From NCBI GenBank assembly GCA_036768485.1, contig JAVLUZ010000154.1, positions 34,999,051 to 35,063,050 of the forward strand: a DNA stretch of 64,000 nt. Direction: 5' to 3'. The notes under the pieces were generated by a model. That model was not told the origin of the DNA, did no database searches, and saw nothing but the letters and a program-made list of their open reading frames with translations. Made by a program: the position numbers and the translations under genes. The first letter of the stretch is position 1, and the number at the start of each line of letters is the position of its first letter. Origin of the DNA: Mermis nigrescens (taxonomy: Eukaryota; Nematoda; Enoplea; Mermithida; Mermithidae). Positions 22,461-32,500 of this stretch are shown in pieces.

Positions 22461-23806
22461 CTATAGAGGGTATTACTCGAGTACGTCCACACTTTTTTAA
22501 AAATCATTTTCGTTAAAGAATAAAATAGCCATATCAGTAAATCGACATTGCTGATCTCAAATCTGTTGTCTATTTTCAGCCTGCATGCATCGTTATTGCA
22601 GTATACCTACAGTACACCTCAACACTTTTTAAAAATCATTTTCGTTAAAAAATAAAATCGCTATATTATTAAACCGACATCGCTGATCTTAAATCCGTTG
22701 TCTATTTTTGGCCTGCATGCATCGTTGTTACAGTATACGTAGAGTACACCTCAATCTTTTTTGAAAATCATTTTTGTTGAAAAATCAAATCGCCATATTA
22801 GTAAATTGACATCGCTGATCTCAAATCCGTTGTCTATTTTTAGCCTGCATGCATCGTTGTATACCTACGTTACGGTATACCTACAGTACAGCTCAGATTT
22901 TTTATTTTCAGATCTCAAATAACTTACTTCAGAAAATTTATTAACATCATGGCACAAGATAATCATATGCATGAATTTTGCTATATCACAAGAACTGAAG
23001 AATCAGCCACCGAATTCGCACGAGAAAACGGCTCGCTGCTTGCTTTTCATATTTATATTGTAAGTGAGGTGCACATACACACTCATCGAACTCATGCGCT
23101 ATTTCCCTGCAGCTCGTTTCGCCGTTCGGATGTGCTTTCCCAGCAGCTCGTTTCGCTGTTATGGATGTGCTTTCCCGTCAGCTCGTTTCACTGTTCAGAT
23201 GTGCTTTCCCAGCAGCTCGTTTCGCTGTTATGGATGTGCTTTCCTGTCAGCTCGTTTTGCTGCTCGGACGTGCTATTTATAGCTTTTGCGCTTTAACCCG
23301 TCGAGATGACGTTTCATCTCCGGCTAAAATAGCGCAAACTTTTAGGTAATTGAGCGCTGTTCGGCTCGCTCCAGCGACCGAACACTGTGCAGTGGCGGTC
23401 TTTCGGACCTGCCCAGTTTTTAGGCTTCTCAATTACGATATCTTGTGCCATGATCTTAATAAATTTTCTGAAGTAAGTTAGCTGAGATCTGAAAATAAAA
23501 ATCGGAGGTGTACTGTAGGTATACTGTAACGTAGATATACAACGATACATGCGGGCTAAAAATAGACAGCGGATTTGTGATCAGCGATGTCAATTTATTA
23601 ATATGGCGATTTTATTTTTTAACGAAAATGATTTTTGAATAAGTGTTGAGGTGTACTTTAGGTTTACTGTAACAACGATGCATGCAGGCTAAAAATAGAC
23701 AACGGATTTGAGATCAGCGATGTCGATTTACGAATAGAGCGATTGTATTTTTTAACGAAAATGATTTTTTTAAGTGTGGACGTACTCCAGTAATACCGCT
23801 ATAGAG
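22461..23806. mobile_element. Foldback-type element with long, internally repetitive inverted arms
   Basis: The left arm (22461-22965) and right arm (23437-23806) are inverted copies. The outer ends read CTATAGAGGGTATTACTCGA and, on the minus strand, CTATAGCGGTATTACTGGAG. The left arm holds three tandem units of about 132 bp (starting near 22488, 22619 and 22752), and the right arm holds two in inverse orientation. Both arms end inward at ATGGCACAAGAT, so each begins an inward-facing open frame. The central loop is about 470 bp. No transposase was seen and target duplication is uncertain. Confidence 0.78.
23105..23270. repeat. Minisatellite with 60-bp higher-order unit in the foldback loop
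   Basis: CAGCTCGTTTCGCTG, a short spacer and GGATGTGCTTTCC alternate about five times. Odd and even half-units differ, giving a 60-bp higher-order repeat. The overlapping frames (22949-23296, 23064-23282 and 23161-23349) are open in all three phases only because of this array. Confidence 0.75.
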
Positions 23807-23884
23807 AGCATGTCAATCATTGTTCAGCTATAGTTTTTGCCTTTTAGCTCACTCCAAACAGCTCCATTGGAGTTATGACCATAC

Positions 23885-25540
23885 ATGATTTTGGGGGTTT
23901 CACCCCCCGCGAAAAATTTTTCACCCACCCTCCCCCACAGAATTCGCGATTTTTTGAAAGTGGCCAAAAAGTTCCTAAAAATTTGTAGAAAAGATGTTTT
24001 CTTAAGCGTTTTTACCTATCTATTTGCTCGAGAGTGCCAAATTTTCAGCAGCCACTTCGCGCCATTATACTCATATTTTGACTATATTTTGTTCAATTTG
24101 TTACGACTTTTTTGATTTTCTTCGAAATTTTTTTGTTTTTATGCTCTAGAAGGATAGAGAATCGTCATAAACGCTGAAAACCGATGTTTTGACGCGAACC
24201 TACCGTTGTTGAAGCCAAAAAGCACTGTATAATTTCACCCCCCCCTCAGAATTCCCATGCTGTGCAGGCATGGTTTTGACATGTTGAACATTTCCGGTGT
24301 TTCGCGCCGGATTTATTGTTTATTTATGTTTTTGTCTTCTGGTCCGTTCAAAACCGCTCGAATTTGAGCTTGACTTTTAGAATATGTCAATTTCTCGGCG
24401 CTTCGCGCCGAAATATTTATTATCTGTTTAATGTTTCTCTGTAAAACACAATGATTAAAAACGAAGACAGGAGATGAGAAATTACTCGTGGTTTGAATGA
24501 TGATAAATCGGTTGTGCAGATAGCTTAAATGCTATTTTTTCTGTATATCAATATTGAATAAAGTGAAATGTTTTTGAAATTTCGTTTCGAAATTTTTCTT
24601 CACCATCGTATAGAGCTCGTCGAGTTACGCCCAAAACTGCCTTTATTTTCACTTATCCCTAATGGTTCTCGAGATATCTTGACTTGAAATTTTTGGACTG
24701 CTTCCTTAAAACTTTTTCATTAATCCGCTAGTGCCGAAGAAAAAATGATCAATCTGGTAAAAAAATAATTTTTCATTTTTTATGGTGTTCAAGTCATGTC
24801 TTTAAGACGTAATCAATGTTATAAATTGCTAAAAAAGTTTAATGCACTAGCATATTTTGGCTGTTTGCCAGAACTTTGTAAAGAAAAGTGAGAATAACAC
24901 CGTACCGGTGCAAAGCGCCAAAAAGTTAGGTGTCTTAGCCTTTTTAAACTTACATTTTACTAGGTAGTACAAAGGCATATAAGGCATTTATATAGTAGTT
25001 GCTAAGTCAGACGCTATACATTTAGAAAATCGTTGTATATTTACAAAGATGGTCCCAAAAATCTTTTTTATATCAATAATTGTACTTCTTTCAAGTAAGA
25101 ATGGAGCTTTTTTGCATTGTCTGATAGTCATCGGGCTTCTGATATATAATTCCGCACGTACTTTGGTAGATTTTTTTATCATATTGTGCTCTGTGCTAGT
25201 TTTGGATACATATAGAAAATATTCTTGTCGATCTGCATGTGCTTTCCTCTGTTATTAAAAATTTGTACTATCGCTATCTTAGTTTTACCAATTCTTCCGT
25301 TTGACTTCAGAGTGCATTACAAGATATTTCGCCACAATAAATTCATCTCTTGGAATCAAAATTTACAGTAGCCACCGTTCTACGAAAATGACTGCCTGTG
25401 ACAGATTATTCCAAAGCCAGGTACCTATTTTTAGTGTATGCGCGTGCACGCTGCGCTGTGACTGCGAGTTTCCAACTAATAATGTAGACTTCAGACGAAT
25501 CTGAGGTCATTCTTCTTAGCTTTTTGATAGTTTCCTACTG
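23885..25540. other. Anonymous AT-rich sequence with decayed hairpin motifs
   Basis: No gene was recognised. The 'GGGGGTTTCACCCCCC' block at 23891 and GGCGCTTCGCGCC at 24396 tie the first 600 bp to the repeat families. From about 24450 to 25540 I see nothing assignable. Confidence 0.45.
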
Positions 25541-26185
25541 AGGTGGGCAGCGACCGAATTCTGGGGCGTCTGGGTGGTGTGAACTGGCAAAAATCCCAAA
25601 ACATGCCACAAGTTCAATTCTGCGGACTTATCGATTTTTTGGGGGTCTACATTGGATTGGGAGTACAGACCATACCTGGGCGTGGGGGTTTGGTGGGGGG
25701 GGGAGTTTGCACCATAGATGGGCAGCACCGAAATTCTGGGGGTGAAAAAATTTAAAAAAGGTCAAAAAATGGTCTTAAAAGTGGTCATATGGCGAAAAAA
25801 CACCATTTTTTGACGTTTCTCATCGAGCACTATCTAATGGCATCAAAAAATCGCTAAAAAGCAAAAAAATTTCAAAATTTGGATTCTGGGGGAGTATTTC
25901 AACTTCTGGGGAATGCATACCCCCCAAACCCCCCACGCCCAACCCCCAGGAATCAAAATACCCCCAAAGAATTCAATTTTTGAAATTTTTTTTCTTCTAT
26001 TTCTCGTAATTCTTTGATGCCAATGGATAGTGCTCGATGAGAAACGTTGAAAAATTGTGTTTTTAATGGCTATACCACCATTTTTAAACCCATTTTTTAA
26101 CTTTAAAAAAATCTTCAACTTTGGTGCCGCCCACCTAAGGTACAAACCTTTCTAAACCCCACCCTCCCTCACGCCCATGTGTGGT
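25540..26185. mobile_element. Compound of CATAC-TGGGC MITEs, partly palindromic
   Basis: Several ends of the family lie close together: GGTGGGCAGCGACCG (25541), CATACCTGGGCGTGGGGG (25671), CATAGATGGGCAGCACCG (25714), complement-type CGCCCACCTAAGG (26127) and CACGCCCATGTGTG (26171). Segment 25714-26141 is a head-to-head palindromic dimer. The 'TCTCATCGAGCACTATC' block at 25818 recurs inverted at about 26023-26040. No clean target duplications were found. Confidence 0.65.
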
Positions 26186-26252
26186 TCCTGTCTCATAGAA
26201 TCCGAAATTAAATTGAAAATAGAAAATCACGAAGCGATTTTTAATCTAGCTT

Positions 26253-26530
26253 GTAAAATTTCTTCCTAATAATTGATTCGAAAATTTAGCATACCGTATT
26301 TAAAATTTTATTCAAAAATATATATATAAATATTTAAAAATTTAACAATTTAATTTAACATATCTACCCTTTAAAATTTCTTCCTAATTTTTCATTTAAA
26401 AATTTAGCATGCCATATTTAAAATTTTATTCAAAAATATATATAGAAATATTTAAAAATTTAGCATATTATACCATATTTAAAAATTTAACATACCATAC
26501 CATATATACCATACCATATATACCATACCA
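26253..26530. repeat. AT-rich tandem duplication plus ACCATAC microsatellite
   Basis: 'TTTAAAATTTCTTCCTAAT' followed by 'TTTAAAATTTTATTCAAAAA' and TATATATA occurs twice (26253-26345 and 26371-26465). A CATACCATATATACCATAC run follows at 26488-26533. Confidence 0.75.
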
Positions 26531-26539
26531 TACAGGTAA

Positions 26540-27505
26540 ATAAAATTATAGATTAATTCAATATCATCAAAATAGATTATATTAAAGAATTGAAAATAAC
26601 TTAAAATTAAAATGATCAGTTTTAAAATCCTTATTTGAAATTTTTGATAAATTTACTCAAAAATAAAAACTTTTATTTTGATTACAAAATTTTTGGCAAA
26701 AATTGGACTATAGCCGCTAAAGTAATTGATGAATATGTAATTCAGTTGTAAATCGCCACAAAAGGACGGATTCGTAAACTGGGGGTTGGGGTTGATCTGG
26801 AAATGCAGTATAGAGTGCTATATTTTGGCTTTGATATCCGTATAAGACAACTTCACTTTCTTTTATTACCTACTGTAATTTGCTTAAAACTATTTTGCCG
26901 CTATTATAGCTAATATTGTCGTTGAATTAAATGCTTCAGCATTGGTTTTTTAATTATTGGCTGAAATTTGATAATCTGATTTTATTAAATTTGCGTGTAT
27001 TGTCTTTTTTAAAATTTCATTTCATGCAGTTTCACTAGTAATTTTTCATTGGTTTCATTTTCATTAGCAACTGCAATGTGTCCTTGCTATAAAATAATTT
27101 TACATGATTGACAAAGAGAGCGATTTTACTTTTTTTAATTGACTTATGTATGTTTGTACTCAAAGAAACGATTAGTTTCAAGAAGTTTATTATGAGGAAT
27201 TTTACTACCATATTAGTGACGAAATACTTTAACATTTCTATACAGCCGGGTAAAAATCCTTTGATATTACAATTTAGCAAGTTATCAAGTTGAGAAATTC
27301 GTACAACAAATTAGCAAGTCAAACTAGATCAATGCTTTGCAAAAGTATAAGTAGTATCCATCGGGATTTCCAAATGAAACATTAATATCTTAAGTCTAAA
27401 TTTTTTATCAATAATTAATAGTTAAGAATGGAGGATCACGCTTTTTAAATCTAACCTTCTGGGAAGACAAATATGAAATCTGAATGGAATATGTACGATG
27501 TTGGA
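26540..27505. other. Anonymous AT-rich sequence
   Basis: No gene, element end or repeat was recognised. Overlapping frames at 27035-27280 (minus) and 27108-27293 (plus) have no signature. Confidence 0.45.
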
Positions 27506-27513
27506 GCATCAGC

Positions 27514-29176
27514 CAGTGATCGGGCCGAGGGTACTTTTTGGACCCTCGGCCTCGAGTTGACTTAAAATCCTTGCCGAGGCCGAGGCCAAAGCCGAGGGTC
27601 AAGCTTATATGCCTACATACATAAATAGTACTCTTAGAATGTTTTATATGCACATAAGCTAGAGAATAATCGTAATATTTAACAGTTTATCGAACTAAAA
27701 CAAATGTTTATTGCTGTTAGCCGGAATTCTTATTCCAATCTGATGAAGCAGATAATTCATCATCAAAATCTAGATCATCTGAATCAGAGTTAGCCTCATC
27801 TATTTCTCCTTGTTGTGCTATAGCGTCGTCGTCTCGTCATCCTTTATCAGATTCTTTAGAGTCACACTATTATAACCAGCTGCTTTGAGATTGTGCTTTA
27901 CAAAAAGGAGTTTTTGATTATTTGATACAATCGACATTTTGAAATACGAGTATAGTAAAATTGAATCGCTGAAGTGAAGAACAATGACTGAGAGAACACT
28001 AAGTTGCCGTTGAAGGCTTGGAAAAGTCAATAAAAAATGTGGCTGAACAAGCACTTAAATTGTTTTTTACTATAAGTAAGAAAACAGTGTCGAAGAAATA
28101 AACGAACAAACGAAATAAGCTATGTAAAGACAGAACTGCAGCCATTGTTGTGCTCGCTTCGCAGAAATGCATGTTTACACACACTTTTTCAGTCATTTAC
28201 ATTGGCGGATCTAGGATTTTTTCAAGGGAAAGCGGTATCCCAACTTTTCCAAAAAACAGTCAGAAATAGATCCGAAAATTTTCCCTTAACGCGCGAAATA
28301 GCGTTTTTTCGTTGTTTTACATTGTTCACTTTTACATAAAATCACTTTTGACGCAATATTTTTTCTTAAAATTTTAAAATTTCCGACAATTTTGTGCGAA
28401 AAATCATTAAATTTCTTTGACTTTAACAAAAATCTGGCGCGACGCGCCGGATAATTTGTGAAATTAAAGCGGACAGACGTCTAGATGCATGATTCGCTGC
28501 TTGATTTCATGTATTTATAGCATTTGATGCGAAACGTCGAAATTTTTTATTGAAAATAGGAGAAAACTATGCAAAAATAGCTGTTTCTGCTGTAAAAATT
28601 GTTTCGAAACCTACATGTACAGAAAATGGCTTCCAGGTCGCAAACAAAGTGAATAAATGTCATCATAGGTATCATCCGGCGCGTAGCGCTGGGAAAATTT
28701 GAGAAATTATGGTCATTGATGGCCAAAAATCATTGCGAATTGCATATCCATTCTTTATCTCGCCAAATATTTTTGGTCAATGGGGGGCGGCCGCCTCCTC
28801 AAATTCGCCCCTGGTCATCCAATTCTGATGTGATATGTAGGTAATATGACGGAAACTGCACTGCACTTTCCGATCCATGTAGCGAGCATGAGAATTAAAA
28901 CTTAGTCATCATATGAATATCAATTGGCACTTTGCTGTATGTAACTTTGTGTAACTGGGTACGCGCTTGAAACCATAAGAAAAGCCAATAGGAAAAAAAG
29001 CCTTTGTACTGCAGATGCATTCTAAATAGTTAATATTCAACGGATATATTAAACTTATTCAAATTTCATTCTAACCCTCGGCGCCTCGGCACTTTTCAGC
29101 TTCGCCCTCGGCGCCGAGGCTGAGGCTCCAACAAACGCCGAGCCTTGCCGAGGCCGAGGCCTTGGTCCGATCACTG
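27514..29176 (+). mobile_element. hAT-like element of the CAGTGATCGGACCGAGG family
   Basis: The left end CAGTGATCGGGCCGAGGG and right end CTTGGTCCGATCACTG flank a body colinear with 15990-16450 and 18955-19264. Flanks are AGCATCAGC before and AGCATCAC after, consistent with an 8-bp duplication with one substitution and one slipped base. It carries the nested MITE 28200-28813. No transposase was found. Confidence 0.85.
28200..28813. mobile_element. 614-bp MITE of the CAGTGGCGGATC family
   Basis: The left end CATTGGCGGATCTAGGATTT and right end AAATTCGCCCCTG contain the family GGGGGGCGGCCGCC block near the right end. It interrupts 'TTCAGTCATCCAATTCTG', intact at 16430, with flanks GTCATTTA and GTCATCCA (6 of 8). 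It contains several GGCGCGACGCGCC-type hairpins (28434 and 28677). Confidence 0.75.
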
Positions 29177-29364
29177 AGCATCACGTACATTCTTCAAGCT
29201 TATTAAAAATAAAATTCAAAGAAATGGGTATGTATTTCGAAACTAGCGTTCTTCATCTTTCCATATGAACCATTTGCCTTATTATTTCAGCCTATTTGTA
29301 TTTGAATTTCGTTTACGTGGATATTTATATTTGGTGGTAAGTGGTTTTTTGTTTTATCGTTTAG

Positions 29365-29572
29365 GTGTCGTCAAATCCTGTCGTTATTTATTCCAAAACA
29401 ACTTGCGGATACTGCACTGAAGCCAGAAAATTATTTGATTCTGAAAAGATTTCCTACTTATCATTAGACATAGATAAAGTTGAAAACGGCAAGCAATTGT
29501 TCGAATCTGTAAGCTCGACCACGCACAGTCGATACGTCCCGCAGATTTTTATTTGCGGAAAATACATTGGCG
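29365..29572 (+). CDS. Glutaredoxin exon A (catalytic)
   Basis: Acceptor 'TTTTATCGTTTAG' precedes 29365 and donor G|GTAATT follows 29572. It encodes 69 codons from 'VSSNPVVIYSKTTCGYC' to 'IFICGKYIG', phase 1 at the end. Reading on past the donor gives a stop within seven codons, which supports splicing. Confidence 0.92.
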
Positions 29573-32500
29573 GTAATTATAGTTTTACTATTAATTGAAT
29601 GTCTAGCTAAACGAGAAATCCGGCAGACCCCCCCTCAATCGATAGACCCCGCGAATTAAATTTTTGGTACTATTTTTTGCAACTCTGCCCCAGCGGACCC
29701 CCAGAATTTGGTTGCTGCTCACTTTGTTATGGTTTCATGTAGGGATCGGACTCGGCCTCGGTAATCCTCGGTCTTTTTTGAGATCCCTCGGCATCGGCCG
29801 AGGGTAAGGTGAAACATGGCCGAGGGACCGAGGGTTTTTTAATTTTGCATTTTTTTTGAGTTATGCCGAAGACGCGTATGCCTAAAGGATTGTGTCTCAA
29901 CAGCCCCACCAGTCCCAACGGCCCCACCGTCCCAACAGCCCCACCATCCCAACAGCCACACCATCCCCAGCCACACCAAAATCCTAAAAGCCCACCCGTC
30001 CCAACAGCCCCACCCATCCCAACAGCCCCACCATCCCAACAGCCTCACCAATCCCAACAGCCCCACCAATCCCAACAGCCCCACCAATCCCAACAGCCCC
30101 ACCAATCTTAACAGCCCCACCAATCCCTACAGCCCCACCGTTCCAACAGCCCCACCGTTCCAACAGCCCCACCTTCCCAACAGCCCCACAAATCCCCAAC
30201 AATCCCAACAGCCCACCAATCCCAACAACCCCCTCCAATCCCAACAGCCCCACCGTCTTAACAGCCCCACTAATAATCCCAACAGCCCCACCAGTCCTAA
30301 GAGCCTCACCAATCCCAACAGTTCCAGCAGTCCTACCGTTCCAACAGTCACACTGTCCCAACCACACATAAGCGTGGGGGATGTTTAAAGTTTAACCCTT
30401 CCAACCCGAAATTCTGAAAATCCCCCAAATTATGGTAGACCCCCAGAATTATATTTTTAGCACATTTCTCGGTCACTTTTTATGGCTATTTTGAAGCGGA
30501 TTAGCGTGAAAGTTTTGATTTTCATTTGATTTTAACACTTATCTCTGCTTTTTTCACTAAAATATTTTCCATTTTTTCCTGGCAGTCTAGACTAGGCCAC
30601 AATGAGCAGGAATCTAATCTTGTGAGATGACTTGAATGAGGCAAAATTCCGGATTGCGCAAAAATGCTGAAGCTTCAATTCTGGCGGGTCTATCAGTTTC
30701 TCAGGTAGAATTATTCTGAAAATGTAAACCTGCACGCTCGTGTATGGTCTTGATGAAATATAGGAGGTCGAAAAATAGTCAAAAAAAATATCTTGATCAA
30801 ACTGAGCACGTATAAATTCTGTTTCAAAAGTACATTCGCCAAACGCATATCTCGTATAATAGCGATTGCAGTGATGGTGGGGCTGCTGGGATTACTGGTG
30901 GGGCTGTTGGGAAGGTGGGGCTGTTGGGAAGGTGGGGCTGTTGGGAAGGTGGGGCTGTTGGGAAGTGTGGGGCTGTTGGGAAGGTGGGGCTGTTGGGAAT
31001 GTGGGGCTGTTGGGAAGGTGAGGCTGTTGGGAAGGTGGGGCTGTTGGGAAGGTGGGGCTGATGGAAGGTGGGGCTGTTGGAACGGTGGGGCTGTTGGAAC
31101 GGTGGGGCTGTAGGATTGGTGGGCTGTTAAGATTGGTGGGGCTGTTGGAAGATTGGTGGGGCTGTTGGGATTGGTGAGGCTGTTGGGATTGGTTGGGCTG
31201 TTGGGATTATTGGTGGGGCTGTTAGGACGGTGGGGCTGTTGGGATTTTTGGTGTGAGGCTGTTGGGATTTTTAGTGGGGATGTTGGGGCGGTGGGGCTGT
31301 TGGTACTGGCGGGGTTGTTGGAACAACACCGATTAAAGTAGGTACATTATGTGGGCATTTTCCGTGTCCATGCATGCAAAACCTACAGTATGCATAAACC
31401 AAAGTTGGGAATGGGTAGAAAATTCAAACGTTTTTCGCGATCGCGTTTTCGTTCCTTTCTTGTGTGCTGCATGGTGTATTATGCACATCGAATTTAGCTT
31501 CTCTTGCTCAGTGGAGCAGCCGAAAGTATGAGCATCTTTATAGAGAATTAAGCTGAGACAAAAACTAGACGGATTCTGCATTATGAACTCGATTAGCAAT
31601 TTGTCACTACTGTGCCTGTCATTTGCATACCTACCTTTGAATAAAATTTGAATAATAGCTTGTTAGCTTTGAACTATATTACACTAATCAATCCCATTGC
31701 TTCTGTACCCACATCACATGGAGCATATATGTCCTCTATTGTTTGTACTCAGATACTCATATTATATCTATAACATCTATAACAAATACTCGTTCCCTCG
31801 GCCGAGGCGAGATTTCAAAGTTCCCTCGGCCGAGGAAGAAAAAGACCCTCGTCCGATCCCTAGTTTCATGTTCTTTGTGAATTTATTGTTTCCAATAAAC
31901 TAAGACTAGTTTTTAAATAAAGTCAAAATATGGTATCGATAATTAGGGGTATAGAGCATTGAAAATAGGATTATTTCATTTCAGAAATCCATTCTTGCTC
32001 GTTAAATACTTTAATATATTTTGATCGCATGCATACATGTACAGCATGGGAATTCTGGGGGTCAAGCCACTGTTTTTTGTACGATACATAAATTTTGAGG
32101 CTCGTACAAAGAATTTTCGGGTCCATCTTTGCGCAATGTAAAAAGACTTTTTGGGACGAATTAATAGTAATTTTAACGCTTTTTTGAGTTTTTTTAGCAA
32201 ATGTTCAAAAAATTTTTGGTCTCTTCGCGCCGAATATCGTAATTACAATCTATGTAGCTCCAAGCGCGGGCCTTAAACGCTCCAAAATCTATCTTTAAGC
32301 ATCTTTGTACAGACGTAAACATCTTTTGCATCTATTTTTACCGTTTTAAAAAGATTTTATGCAGAAAATGACTATTTCACAACTTTGCATTGTTTTCTGC
32401 TGTTGAAGATAGAATTGACGTTTTAATCTTTGTGTTGCATTGAATTCATAAGCGAATTGATATCTATATGAGCAGTGGCGGATCCAGGATTTTTCTAAGG

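Larger units (their letters stand above)
29740..31862. mobile_element. 2.1-kb hAT-like element with giant convergent minisatellites
   Basis: The ends are TAGGGATCGGAC (29740) and GTCCGATCCCTA (31862), flanked by a perfect 8-bp duplication GTTTCATG (29732-29739 and 31863-31870). TAGGG fits the hAT terminal consensus YARNG. Subterminal CCGAGG-type blocks lie at both ends. The interior is dominated by two minisatellite arrays in opposite orientation (29890-30366 and 30875-31318). There is no transposase. It sits in the glutaredoxin intron. Confidence 0.93.

Noticed and set aside
22949..23349. Cys/Ser/Phe-rich frames of 62-115 residues
   Set aside because: All three phases are open across a tandem minisatellite. 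Only the MAQD starts at the arm ends were kept, and as an observation, not a gene.
29225..29364. Possible first glutaredoxin exon (ATGG|GTATGT at 29225, or exon 29291-29336)
   Set aside because: Joining either to 29365 breaks the glutaredoxin frame, and the second would need a 28-nt intron.
29863..31341. Proline/glutamine-rich and glycine/leucine-rich frames
   Set aside because: They are translations of the minisatellite arms; frames are open in several phases because the unit lacks stops.
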